NCBI RefSeq assembly: GCF_002443255.2
Contig: NW_019211456.1
Location: 41,307,435-41,371,434, forward strand
Source: Varroa destructor
Lineage: Eukaryota > Arthropoda > Arachnida > Mesostigmata > Varroidae
Reading direction: 5' to 3'
DNA length: 64,000 nt
Both the position numbers and the translations under genes were made by a program. Positions 36,121 through 47,639 of the stretch are shown in pieces. The notes beneath the pieces were generated by a model. That model saw only the letters and a program-made list of their open reading frames with translations. It ran no database searches and was not told the origin of the DNA. Every line of letters starts with the position of its first letter. Position 1 is the first letter of the stretch.

Positions 36121-39100
36121 TCATACCGGGGGCAAACGAAACCGAGGAAAACATCATCGATACACCTAAGGCAGCATCTTCGAACGTCCGTTTCGGTTAT
36201 ACCAGGAGGATAACTGTGGTAAAAATGACAATAGTAGCAGCGTGTATATTATATACTGTCAAGCACACATGACAAAAGCCGCAAGGACATTTAGAACGAA
36301 ACTTTTTTTTAAGCTATAATTAAGTTTGCGATTACGCAATAATTATGCGATTGAACTTTTGTTATCGGTGCCCGCTACGGCGCACCATATTTTTTGCTAG
36401 CTAATCAAATATTCTATGGCTGATTTTTAAGGAGAGAATGCTCATACTCTGAACTTTGTATGATCTGAAGTGGCGATAACAGACGACGGTACATTTCTTA
36501 TCTATCTGCCAATAGTCTGTCGGATGTCCATCTCACTAACAAATGCGGGTTGTACTTTCAGCCACGGTTTATCTCAGCTGAGAAGGGAGTCTAAAAATCC
36601 GATACTTATCATTTGCTTCATACCGATGCTGTTTCACAATCAGAAAATTTCTGTTGCGTTGTCAAGATAAAGTTGCGCTTGCGGAGTACGGCGATACAAA
36701 GCGTATCTAGCACTTGTTTCATTTCAACCATGGACCATTTCAACATTCAGTATACGATGAAATCGAATTACGCCGCAGTCGAATGAAAGCCAAAGCCATA
36801 CAAAAACATAGAAATCGTATTTTATATATACGATGTGTCTGTTAACTGTTTTATTTCTTGCTTCTAGTTTTTATGCGACAGCGAACATGACGCTTTTTCC
36901 AGTGAACGAACGAAAAAGGGCATTCGAAAGGGTCATCTAGACGAGAAGTCATAGACAACGGCTAGCGATGCGTTTGATTGTCTATGTCCGCTCTATATCT
37001 ATCTACAACGTAGCTGCTGTCTGTGTGTAGTATGGTTACCTCGTTTATGGACGCTGCTGCTGTTGCACCTTTCGGCCCACCACTAGTCCAATAACGCGGA
37101 GGGGTTTCTGCTCATATCTCTGTCTTTCCTATATCTCTACGTCTATCGACCTAGGCGCAATCCCCTGGCCATTTTTGTGCCATTTCTGTATTGCAGGACT
37201 ATCCCTTCTTATAATTATAGCCAATCCCTATGGCGTCATTCTTGGGTTACGCGAAGCAGCTAGCAAACAGGAAGAAAGCGCCGGTGGGAAGGAAAGAGGC
37301 GTAGAGACGGATCCAGAGAAACCGCTTTAGGGGTCGACTGGTTGACAAACAGGCCTGCAAGCAGCCGTCTGTATCGTCGGCTCCAAACAAGTAGGTAACT
37401 GTTTGGACGCCAGCGTGCTACGACAAACACTACGGCATCGACAACGAACAAGACCGTCTGAAGGGTCGCCAAGAAAGAAAGAGGGATAATGCAACAATGA
37501 TCGGCATCGTAGCTATGGACATTTACAACCGCCTCGGTCGTGGGGAACAGGGAGTGCGCGAACAGGGCACTATTCAGCTCTCGGTAGAAGTAAATGGTGG
37601 TTTATAACAGGAAAGCAACAGTGGCAACGCGCATAGCAACAACAGCAGCAGAGTATTGCTTAGATACGGTGCACTGCTGCTCTAGGGTGTCACCTTTCCC
37701 GGCCAACGATCCAACTCCCGCCTATGAACGAACACAAATATCCAAATCTACTCGTGCTCGCTCACGCACAACATTATATGGAGAGTGTTTCTGCTGACTA
37801 GATAATAGTGCTGGCACCAGTGGCAACGAATTCGGTCCCACTGACGGAATCCGATAGGGCAATTGCAACAGCAATGACCGGCAGTAGACAGCTAACTGCG
37901 AAGTTGACGTGTGGTTCATTGTACTGTCATTGTTTTTGCCCTATATTAACTTATTCTAGTCATTTTCTTTTTGAAGCTCACACTATAATAACCTATCGTA
38001 CACATAGAAGGATGCATAGCAAACGTAGAAAACCCGCACGTTCGTGGTGAAAGCTCTTGGGGGGCAGATAACTGAGAACGGTTAGGAGCCGCGTTACATT
38101 ATTCTTCCCAAAAGAGCTCTTCAGGCGAACGGGACAGTGCCCTCTACTTTACCTTCAACCTTATTGCTACTGGCTCTTTGTACCGTTGGGCGAGATATAT
38201 AATAGGGTGAAAGATTTATCTGTGGGCGTAACAGCCTCCACAATCCAATAGCATTCTCGCTACCAACTAGTCCTACTTTTCCCTTCCGTCCTACTCGTTA
38301 GTTCGTTTCGGCTGCATTTGTCATTTAGAGCGGCTCATCCGGCTATCTCTATTATCAAGATTCTGACCGTTGAGGTTTATTTATATCCTATGTTTATATC
38401 CTTTCAGTTCTTTCTCACTCTCCTTCGTTTATACTTCAGCCTACAGTAACTATTGCTACTATACTCAACTTAGTGCAGCCTCTGCTGCGGGCTTTGCTGC
38501 TACGGCCGATATTGATTTTGTTGTTCTAGCCTTGGTTAGGCCTACAGTCCTAACCCTAGGCCATATTGACAAAAATGGAGACGTCGAACCCTTGCTAATG
38601 GGGAGCAATAGGACTCTTAGCGTGTGTCCATACCGTCAACACACGTCCCGATTTAATGTACATCTGTGTGTTTGATCCATATCGGTTTCCACAAGGAAGG
38701 AGCTATCCTCTGGCGTATTATCTCGACGCGCGGCGTCGTCTAGCTACATACAGTGCTCGATGTTCGTGCTTTGGCTTTCTCCATATACCTCATAGGAGTG
38801 CAGCTTCTACTCTGGACTCAAAAGGGTCATATACCGCCAGAGAAAGGCAGATGCAAAAGTCGAAAGTTGCTAGGAAAATAAGTCGCTTACTCATCTCGTT
38901 ATTATACGACGTGTCTCTCTCTTTCCCCTGTTCGTTTATAACAGATTTGCTGCTCTGTATGTAATTGTACCGATCAAGTGGTCAGCTGGCGTCACACGCT
39001 TTGGCTTGCTCTGACTCACGTAGTATCAGAAGAAGTGCGTGTTGCATTGACGTTCAATAGGGAGCAGCAGATGAATGAGTCTACATCGAGGCGACGTTTG

Positions 39101-39581
39101 GTCTTTGCGATCTGTTCCCAGTCGTTCCATTTAAGTCTAGTTTACCCTTTCGAGCGTCTCCTCTTACGTGGCAAATTCGAAGAGAATGAACGGCGACTAC
39201 CGACTAACGAGCAGAAGCTGTTTAAGTGACTGCTTACCATCAGCCAGCGTCGTCCGAAACGCAGCTATTTGGATAGCCTGTTTTTTTCATTTTTCTCTTG
39301 GTATTATCATCACGCAGTCGTTGCTTTGAACAGCTCCGCCATCCACTGTTCCTCATCCTTCCAGCGATCTATCTATCTCCATATATGTAAGTCTTACCCT
39401 TTTAGTCTGGCACTCTTCTATCTGCTTTTTTCATTCCTAACCCTATTTTTACCAGCCTGTTCGTCTGCAGCTCCGGGTCCTTCAGTGTAGTACTATGAGT
39501 GTTATTGGTGGCACTGATAGGCCTCCCTCTTTCACTGTTGCTGGGTAGCAGCTAGCTGCTTAGTGTCCTGTACGCCTGCTT

Positions 39582-39631
39582 AACTTGGGTTTAGCAGCAG
39601 CAGGCCAACTTGGGTTTGGCAGCGTCTGCAG
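39582..39631. repeat. 25-base imperfect tandem duplication
   Basis: Two copies beginning AACTTGGGTTT start at 39582 and 39607 and differ at a few positions towards the 3' end. Confidence 0.8.
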
Positions 39632-41159
39632 TCCCGGTAGTGGTAGGCAGTCGTGGCTAGAGCAAGGCAGGCGACCGACGCATATGCAGATGAGCTAGGC
39701 ATGGCTGTCCTTCGGTTGCATCGTGGGGCGCGAGCCTGTCGAGTGAGTTCTGCTGCATAATTCCTTCGACCAAGACACTCAAACAGCCAACCAACAACCT
39801 ATGCAGCAGTTTTGTGCTACACGTACTTAGCAACCCCCGTGACTTTGCGAGCCCCCTCTGCCACATAGTACGGTCAGCTGCGTCTGTGACTACGTTTGCT
39901 GCATAGATGCTGCGACCAAGGCTTTTCTTCTAGAGCCAACGGCCGATGCCCAAATAAGAGAAGAGCTCTCGAGTGGAAGAAGAACGATCTCTTGTCGTAA
40001 GGTTCGATAAAGGAAGGACGAGTCCTGAGAGTCTTCTAGCGCAACTTAGGACAAAGCCAGCCAGCCAGCCAGGCACATTCTGCATGTGAGACCGCTTTCT
40101 TCCGTAGCGACTTCTTCGTGGATAGCACTGCTCTATTGCGAAGACACAAGCAACTCGGCAAAGTTGTACGAATTTCTGCTCTTCGTCGAACCACACTTTC
40201 CACAAGCATATATAGACAAACATGCACACACAGACAGGCACACGTATGTAGAGTGAATGAGAGACTGAATATACAGTTGCAAGGGAAGTAGACAATCAGG
40301 AAGGGGTTCTTGGGAAGGAGCGGGGGTTGCATGTGAGAATAGTGACAGTGTAGCCGAACGGCGGTCGCACTGCGAATAAAACGAAGAAGACCACAAAGAC
40401 GACAGCATCAGAGTGGTGGTCGCAGCGGCAGTCGTTAAGATGGGAGCAATACGGACAGGCAACGTAGAAAACGCGTAAGTTGCAGCATCAACGGCGAGAG
40501 TCGCCGATGAGTGGCTCCTCAGTGGTGGATCACAGCGGCGGTGATGGCTACGAGAAGCGTTTGGCTTACCCGGGCAGGAAACGGCTTTAGGGGAGCAGAA
40601 AAGAGACCAGATTAGACCAGGCCCCTCTGGACACATCGGGCTGCGAGATGGTTGGAGCCATTCAAGGCGGCACTAGTAGTAATGAGAGTAGGAGGAGCAT
40701 CAAGTACCGAGAGCGAAGCCACGTGTGAGTGAGCGACATTGTTAGTTAGTGATGGCGGTAATGTCTATAGTGCGGGTCTCTAACTTTGTTAAAGAAGTCG
40801 TGCAAGCTCCACGCGTTTGGCCTGGAGCAGGCCAAAAGATGAGGGCCACAGAGCGGTTGGTCATCGCTCTCTCCCTGATTAATCCCGCAAAGCTCCAGTC
40901 GTTAGCACTGTGGCGCTAAGCAGGCAGGTAAACTTCACTGCTACACCGTTTGCGGGATTCTAAGTGAAGGTCCGTGTGCCTTAGACTATGTACCACGTTA
41001 CCGCTGCAGTAGGAGCAACGTGCACACCTTCCACTTTTTCTAAGTTCAACCACGCGATCTGAATCAGGTTTTACTTATTTGACGAAAACTATTTCGAGTT
41101 TGAACTCCTGTTGAGGTTAAACCAGGAAATTTAAAATAGGGAAAAATTATCGAAAAAAA

Positions 41160-41183
41160 CCCCCGACGGGGGGGGGGGGGGGG
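41160..41183. repeat. C5-GAC-G16 homopolymer hairpin
   Basis: Five C, then GAC, then sixteen G. It can fold back on itself or form G-quadruplex-type structure. Length is prone to sequencing error. Confidence 0.9.
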
Positions 41184-41780
41184 AATGCGAACATGTACGA
41201 AGTGAAACATAACGTTGCTGCTGAAACTCCCATAGCATGCAAAGAAAGTTTTGAATATAATACACAAATTAAATGGAGTGCTTTGCACTAACGCAACTGC
41301 CTCCGTTTCTCAAGCGTCTGCACCCACAGACCAGAAAAGCAACGTTAAATCATACAATTATTGCAAAATATGTAATTGCCTAATTAGCAGATTAATATGA
41401 ATATGTTTCAAGAATCTCATAAATCATTCATATGTGATACAAGTAAGAAAACACATAAGATTTTTTGTGTGGTAGACCCTGGTACGAGCCCGACCCATAC
41501 ACTCATTGCTTGAGGAAGTGCGAGTATATATTTGGCGAACAAATTTTTTTGTAAAAAGTTAAAAAACATCGGAACGTTAACTAAGTTGTTACCCGGCTAC
41601 AGCCTGAGGTGAAACTTTTTGCAGTGGTGTAGGCGGGCGGTATTAACAGAGTTGGTGGTAGTGGTAAAAGATTTTACGCAACTGCAAAAAAAAAGGTGAG
41701 AGTCAGGCCGAGGTTCTCTTCGAAGTAGTAACAATGGTAGCAGTTGTAGCCGAGTCCGAGTGCGGTACATTTGAGCGTTC

Positions 41781-41816
41781 TATTTAAATTTTGTTAATTC
41801 TGCTTAGGGCAGTAAC
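41781..41816 (+). promoter_or_regulatory. candidate TATA/initiator core promoter
   Basis: TATTTAAA at 41781-41788 is followed by an initiator-like CAGTAA word with A41811 as the putative start, 30 bases downstream of the first T of the TATA box. The next 180 bases contain no ATG; the first ATG (41991) has an excellent context. Together these features look like a real 5' end. Confidence 0.35.
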
Positions 41817-41898
41817 TGTCACGAGCGGCTTTGAAATTTTTTAGGAAGCGAAAATCGTGGCGGAGCAGCAACGACTGGTCCTAGTCGGTGATAGCAGC

Positions 41899-41913
41899 CG
41901 TCGTCGTCGTCGT
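41899..41913. repeat. (CGT)n run, 5 units
   Basis: Short triplet run inside the putative 5' leader of the 41.8 kb gene candidate. Confidence 0.85.
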
Positions 41914-41990
41914 GTGTCCTGCGAGTTGTGTGTGCTGTTCCGCTCACCTGCGACCATACGATTCAGAACGAACTGGGGGATAGTGCAACA

Positions 41991-42449
41991 ATGGGTATTG
42001 GAACTGGGTTCCAGCCCGGCTTGACTGGCAGCAACCTTGCGGCTTTACTTATCCGGCTTATTACTTTTGGTTCCCGACGGCGAATTTCCTATTCTGAAAC
42101 AGCAGCAACCGAGCCAACAGCGGAAGCGGCCGCAGCAGGCAAAGGAGCATCGAGAGCTGCCGACGAGCAGGTAACGAACTGACATCGACGTTGTCACGGT
42201 AGCTAGCAAGTAGTGTTTGCCCCAATTAGAATTGTGCTGAATAAGGGAAACAGGCTGAGGTCAGCTGAAAACGAACTCGGCTAGTTCATAGGATTGCGTG
42301 TGTGCGTTGACCAGTGAAATCAATGAACGGGTGACATACGCCATTAGTGTGTGTATTGCTCCGGACTGGCTTCTGTTGCCATCGCTCTGTTGTTGAAGAT
42401 TGTCCGACGCCCTATTTGCGACTGCTCTCTGTATCAGCAAGATGAATAA
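41991..42449 (+). CDS. candidate first coding exon (60 codons), unknown protein
   Basis: This is the first ATG after the putative start site, in context CAACAATGG (A at -3, G at +4). Sixty codons run to 42170, where a donor CAG|GTAACG closes the exon in phase 0. The peptide starts MGIGTGFQPGLTGSNLAALL, has a short hydrophobic stretch and a basic triplet (RRR), and ends in an Ala/Glu/Thr-rich stretch. An acceptor with a good pyrimidine tract (GACTGCTCTCTGTATCAG) ends at 42437. Joining there adds Gln-Asp-Glu and stops at TAA 42447-42449, giving 63 residues. Other acceptors are possible, for example one ending at 42398. No family is recognised. If real, it shares the transcript with the next frame. 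Confidence 0.33.
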
Positions 42450-43350
42450 GTGGATAGCAAAAAGCTGTCTCTTACTGCTTCTTCACAAGTTGTCTGCCCG
42501 CAAATTTGAACGTAAATCAAGGCTTTTGTGCAAATTAGCTATTCCCTGAAGATAGTACAGCTGTTGCTATTATAACCATATGTTTGTGCAGATTTAGACA
42601 AGCTAAAGTTAGCTACGAAGATTCGATGTCTTCGATGGCAATTGTCGTACAAAAACGCTCAAGAGAATGGCAGGTACGTAAGTTTATAGGTAATGTTACG
42701 ATGATTGTTTGAGTCTAGGATGTGTGTAAGGGCACTATATTTAAGAGGATTTACTTTTTGATCGACGACAACGTTCCACGACACCTCGGGCTCTCTTTCA
42801 TCCATATATTTCATTGAATTAATAGCTAAATTCGTTTCGCCATAATTCTAAGGTATCCTTTAGGCGTAGCCACATTTACACAGAAAGTAAAAGGCCTTAA
42901 CGTCGAAAAGTGTTTGTACAGGCGTGTAACTATAACTTATACCGCAAAAGGTCCTAGAGTAACACGCTTGTCAAGCGAACGCCATGATTACATCTATTGG
43001 CATTGCTGAAGCAAAGTCGACTTGAAAGTATGTCCGAACTTCTAGCATTACATCTTAATCAATCCCATTGGAGACTTTGCAGCGGTACATAGTTAAATAC
43101 AAACGTCAATCTACCACTACGATACGACCATCGTGGGTGGGCCCAGGAGCTCTCAAGTTGAGGTCGAGTGGGTTCACTCAAGTCTAGCGATACGACGAAT
43201 TCTCTCGAAGATCACAATTATAGCAAAAATATATATATATATATATATAAAGTTGAAGTTTTGCGATCACCTATTTTCTCGCTCATTAGGTCCGATATGT
43301 GGTGGTGTTGTGTTGAAGCAGATCAGCCTATATGCAGAACAGAATTTTAG
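42442..43350 (+). CDS. candidate three-exon gene for a 70-residue cysteine-containing peptide
   Basis: The model joins 42442-42511, 42592-42673 and 43290-43350, 213 bases in all, ending at TAG. Intron 1 is 80 bases (C|GTAAAT … TGTTTGTGCAG). Intron 2 is 616 bases (CAG|GTACGTAAGT … TTTTCTCGCTCATTAG). Phases 1 and 2 match at both joins. The N-terminus (MNKWIAKSCLLLLLHKLSA) resembles a signal peptide with a short hydrophobic core. The rest has a basic helix-like part and a C-terminal part with Trp-Trp-Cys-Cys and two further Cys. Exon 2 is also open in another frame, so the frame choice rests on the joins. I see no AATAAA close downstream. I recognise no family, and chance assembly of exons cannot be excluded. 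Confidence 0.33.
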
Positions 43351-43585
43351 GCTGCAGGACATAATCGTACGGTTAAAACATGAGAGATACAGGTTGAACC
43401 TCATTGGTTGGCAATGCTGACTATCCTTTTATTAGTCGTAACATAGAGGCGCCGAGAGAGGCTGATCGCGTAAAGGCAAGGGGAAGTTAGGCCAATTCTG
43501 ACTAGCTCGCACGCTGATCGCTTGGCCAGCCAGCTGCCGCCTTTAATTTCCATGGATAACAACGGTGGGGACCTTTTTTGGACCG

Positions 43586-43608
43586 CTTTGCAGATCTACT
43601 CTGCAAAG
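43586..43608. repeat. perfect 9-base inverted repeat, 5-base loop
   Basis: 43586-43594 is exactly complementary to 43600-43608. Confidence 0.85.
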
Positions 43609-44170
43609 TTCTGATTCGAATCAAATGGCGACACGAAAAAAACGTTGTGAGAGAGAAGGTTCTCTTTTTACAATTTTCAAAACGTGAGATACAGAGTCGC
43701 CCGTCACTAAAGCGCTGTTTCGTTTGGTCGGTGATGAAGTAAAGGGTCGATTGGATGACGAACGGCCGTCTCTACATCCCACGGACGAGTAATCGAGCAA
43801 CTGAAGTTGTTGTTTTCTGGTCGGCCACCTCTCACTGTTGAAGATAACGCTGTGACGCTCGTGTTGATACAGCGCCAGGCAACCACCGGCAGCGATCGAA
43901 GAACGCAAGCAAATCAACCAATGAATGGAACATGAACTTATTGCCTGGAACACGTATCTTTACACACATATTTAAAAAATATATATATATATATACATTT
44001 GGCGCCAGTGTGTGATTTGTGAGAATGTAGAAAGGCCTCGAAAGTTCACTCTCGGCAACAGACAACCCGACCGCCGGACGAGTGCAAGTTGGACGACAAG
44101 CGGAAGCTGTCGGATGGCTAGGTTTACACGTTAACAGCAATGGCGGCGACAGGCATAACCGCAGCAACCA

Positions 44171-44188
44171 TAACGATAACGATAACGA
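44171..44188. repeat. (TAACGA)3 hexanucleotide repeat
   Basis: Three exact units. Confidence 0.9.
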
Positions 44189-45059
44189 GGACGGCAACAC
44201 ACGACGAGATTCACGTTGACGACAACAACATGGAAGAAACTGCTTTTTGCCTTTTGAGACACTTCTCAAACGTAGCAATCAGAAGAATCAAATACTATTG
44301 TGTTTGCCGGTCTGCTTGTTTGTCTGCAGTTCTGCATACATGTGTGGCCCGACCCAGGGCTCGATGGTACGATCGACGACTGACGACGCTATTGTGGCGC
44401 CAGCATTTCAGCAGGTGCCTCTGCTGCTATTGTTGTCTCAATGGTTTGCCCGCGCGAAGTTAGTGAGCTGTTCGCTGGCAACAGGAAGGGCGGAGAGAGC
44501 GAGAGCAGATGGTAAGGTTACTACTGCCAATGTGGGTACGGACTGGTCGCTCATTGTTAAATTATTAGTCACTATCGCCGCCATTGGCGCAACTTGAAGA
44601 CAGGACACATTTTTCGCGGTGTAGCAAAAATGTATCCTTTTTATTACGGTTCCAATTGACGGCTTAACAATAGCGTCAACTTTGAAACTGTAATTCTCTC
44701 GACTGCATGGCCGCGCTCTACCATAACAGACTGCTTGACCCGCCCGTTGTTCGCGTGCGGCAAACCAGAGCCTACGGTAGATGCAGCAGTGACAGCAGGA
44801 GCAGCAGCTATGGACTTCCCTAAACATCAGCTTCAATCACCGAGGAGAGTCACCGCTTAAAAGCATTTGTGCATTATAGATGCAGTTCAAATTATACATT
44901 GCCACAGCGTCTATATGATACTGATAGTACTGGATTCTGTTGTTTCGTCTATGTTTTTTTATTGAACACTATACAAAAAAAAAAAAAAAAAAAGGCTATG
45001 TAAAATGCTATGGATCGTTACCGTTTCGGGTACTGGATTTCGCTGACACCCCCCAATGG

Positions 45060-45080
45060 GTCGAGTCGAGTCGAGTCGAT
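45060..45080. repeat. (GTCGA)4 pentanucleotide repeat
   Basis: Four exact GTCGA units (45060-45079), then a related TCGGATCG word. Confidence 0.9.
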
Positions 45081-46189
45081 CGGATCGTACCTCACTAGCA
45101 ACTATGTTATTTATATAAGATTCGCTATTTGGCTTGCCGGACGCATAAGAATAGAACGTTGACTTTGCGATCCAGTGGAATATAATTAGGTATGTACCTT
45201 GCTTGATATTGTACCGCACTATTTCAAATGACTAACACACAGACTATGGAAAGCTATCTAGACCGTACTGATGCATTCAATACAATAGGAAACCAATCGA
45301 ACTTCTCTTACATAAGTCAACGGAAAAGGAGGCGTACGATAATAAAGGGGCAGTACAAGCCTGTCGGGAAAGCTACGACGCTACCTCATTGAGTATCATC
45401 GGCAAGACAAAACATATGCTCGCACCAATTAAATCTCACACAACGACTGTTTGACACAATGAACGACTTCATAATAAAATTGATAAATATCAATATAATG
45501 GAGTTGAACTAAAATTTCATCAATCAGGCTCTTTCGGAAGTACGGCTCCTGTAAACGATCGAGCGTCCGACATTTTCAAACGTAGTATGATACCGCACAC
45601 TTTGTACGGCGCACCTCTCACTGAGTGCCCCCCTTATCTATGCGTTTTCTGTTTTGTGTTCGTTTGACCGATGCAATTGTTGTATGACCGATATTTTAAG
45701 GGCTCGCCTGCCTCTTCCGAAGTGCAAAATTGAATTGGGGGACGCTTTATATATCAAATGTTAATCTCAGGTCAGCTTTTGTTTCTGATGAAAAGCTTAG
45801 AGCATCATTAGTTGTTGAAATACTCTAATGGTAGAATTATCTTCAGCCGTCTTCAAATGCACGGGTTTCTTTTGATATCATTGCTGAATACGTCCAAGGT
45901 GCACGCCAAGAACCGCCACGTGGAATAAGTAGGAAGAACTAAACAAACGATTATCGACTCTATCTGAAGGAGACAATTCCTGCTTGATTGTCCTGCGAGC
46001 TGATGTTCCCAATCGGTCCTGATAAACAAATATGATCAATGTTACCCTTTAAACAAAACTATTAGACATAGCAACAACCGGTTTTGTGATGATATGGCCC
46101 TTACGTAATGGCCCTATAAGTGCACCCAGCAATATAGAAAGGGAGCCTTTGTGGCAGTGGTGTCTTTTGTTGTCCGAAACGTCATTTTC

Positions 46190-46236
46190 ATCGCCCTGGT
46201 CACAGGCTGGCCTGATCAGGCGGTGACCAGGGCGAT
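46190..46236. repeat. perfect 14-base inverted repeat with a palindromic loop
   Basis: 46190-46203 is exactly complementary to 46223-46236. The 19-base loop contains a perfect 12-base palindrome (46210-46221, GCCTGATCAGGC), so one strand can form a stem with a second stem inside or dimerise through the loop. It is GC-rich in an AT-richer setting. It lies inside a 67-codon plus frame (46151-46354) that is not convincing as a gene. Confidence 0.92.
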
Positions 46237-46984
46237 AGTGGCTGGTGCTACGGCCGACGATATTTTGTTTTGTCCACCTATGAACCTAAATGCCTATGTA
46301 CGTACACGCCATATGGCGGAGATATTGCTGGTACTCGTACTATTATATTGCTAGCTAGATGGATATATAGACAAACAACAGCTATTACTTGTATTATTGA
46401 TTTTGCCGTTAATTCTGTAGTGCTCTATTCTTGTAGCCACCGAGCAAAGAAAAATAGTGTCGTAGGTGTCTTATTGAGGCCGTAGCAGTACGAACACGGA
46501 TGGCATCGATGTAACAATGAGGACAGTGACGAATAATTACTCGTGAAGGTCGTAGTCGAGATCGTCGAACCGCTGGCCGTTGAGTGTCGGCACTGCGCGG
46601 TACCCGGTGCTCGATGCTGGTAGCTAGTGGGGGCGGAGGGAGCTTTAATGGTGTCTTGCAGGCGCCCGTTGCTGACGTAATATCGCTAATGTCGTTGCTG
46701 CCAAAATGAAAGCTGCTGTTCTCGTCGTCATAATGTGGGTAGCTTGACCTATTCCATGAGATATGCAAATCACCGCAGTGGCTCTATGCGTAAATTACAT
46801 CAGTTTATCCATATAAATGTGACGATATATACAGGGTACGGTACCTATATTGAGTCTTTCATCTTTGTTCTGTTTCTATGTCCTGCCAAAGACAGGTAGT
46901 ATAATGAAACTTTTAACATATGCTAGCAATATTATTTCTCGCAACCACACGTACCAAATGTAACTACAATTTAATTTAATTTGA

Positions 46985-47633
46985 ATCGGTCCTAAACCGC
47001 TCACAGGGTCGCTTGAAATGTTTCCTTTGCAACCCTGTGAACGCCTTCATGAGAGCACAAGACAACGCTGCCACAAGGTGCGTTTACCTCTTCCAAAGAA
47101 GTATAATTATGGAATAAAATCTTCTTCGTGTGATACGACACTCAGGACATGAACTTTGACTAAAGGTTCGCTCCTATTCACAATGGACCTAACCTCTAGA
47201 CTGTGAACAAGAAAGCGATGTTTTTTACTGTCCGTTTTTGGATCGAGGACCAAAAATATTTTTCTCACAGAAAAATAGAGGACGACCTACTGCTTTATCC
47301 TCCAGAAAATTGAGTAACAAACAATATCGGTCAAACCCTTTGGTTTGATTGTCCTCTGTCTGATATTTCTGACATATGACGTGCACCTGAGGCTTCGTGA
47401 ACAATCTGTGATGATATCGTAGACTTACTCACATCAGAATTCGTCACTAACACCCTGACCGAAACAAGATAGTCATTAGAAATGCATCTTTGGACGGCAG
47501 CGATGAACTTTGGAGTTCGCGCCGCTTTTCCTCGTCGTGGATTTTCCGTTTTGCAGCACTGCAACCTGCGTCTGTCTTGCAGCCAACTCTGATCATTTGC
47601 AAAACGGTAGATTGTAGATTCTAGGTTACCCAA
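46985..47633 (-). mobile_element. decayed mariner/Tc1-type transposon, transposase fossil
   Basis: The first 100 codons (47633-47331) match the N-terminal paired-like helix-turn-helix region of mariner-type transposases: an STIYRF-like helix, a QDRRR segment, then RTPKFIAAV, RCISNDY, VSVR, DVSKSTIS and IVHEA. These are family-typical words in the right order. Further along the strand, in shifted frames, a FFCEKNIFG segment (about 47252-47226) corresponds to the family's FFSDEK block with the catalytic Asp missing. VHVLSVVSHEEDFIP-stop-LYFFGRG (about 47155-47086) corresponds to the block after it. Frameshifts, an in-frame stop and loss of the catalytic residue show the copy is dead. Terminal inverted repeats and TA target duplications were not found by eye, so the limits are approximate. 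Confidence 0.75.
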
Positions 47634-47639
47634 GAGATG

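Larger units (their letters stand above)
33211..37000. other. AT-rich, no gene seen
   Basis: Short frames only. Contains the TGCAT pentanucleotide repeat with nearby CACG/CA run (35726-35799) and a short perfect hairpin at 36103-36120. Confidence 0.5.
37001..41780. other. no clear gene; overlapping frames and repeats
   Basis: Many frames of 65-120 codons and one of 167 (40133-40636, -) lie in triplet-rich DNA. The long one is a mixture of Ser/Thr/Pro- and Cys-rich stretches without a recognisable domain. A 25-base imperfect tandem duplication lies at 39582-39631, a CCAG repeat at 40055-40071 and a 16-base G run at 41168-41183. Confidence 0.4.
43360..46980. other. no clear gene; repeats and inverted repeats
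   Basis: Around 44.1-44.8 kb frames of 107-148 codons overlap on both strands (for example 44438-44836, -; 44247-44597, +) and cannot be ranked. Repeats: TA at 43230-43249 and 43979-43995 (the first lies inside intron 2 of the preceding model), a TAACGA triplet-of-units at 44171-44188, a 19-base A run at 44975-44993 and TCGAG units at 45060-45080. Confidence 0.4.

Noticed and set aside
40133..40636. 167-codon minus frame
   Set aside because: No recognisable domain, mixed low-complexity composition, overlaps other frames of similar quality.
42592..42673. Alternative open frame of the exon (FRQAKVSYEDS…)
   Set aside because: Also open, but it joins in frame neither to the upstream exon nor to a useful downstream exon; the other frame matches at both sides.
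43133..43420. 95-codon plus frame across the third exon
   Set aside because: Its first half runs through a TA microsatellite (Ile-Tyr repeats). The end (…YAEQNFRLQDIIV…) is appealing, but the phase does not fit the upstream exon.
44975..44993. 19-base A run as the tail of a retrotransposed copy
   Set aside because: No AATAAA or coding-like sequence precedes it and no target-site duplication was seen.
46151..46354. Ala-Asp-Asp-Ile-Leu-Phe word resembling a reverse-transcriptase active site
   Set aside because: No other reverse-transcriptase motif surrounds it, and the frame is short and contains the inverted repeat.
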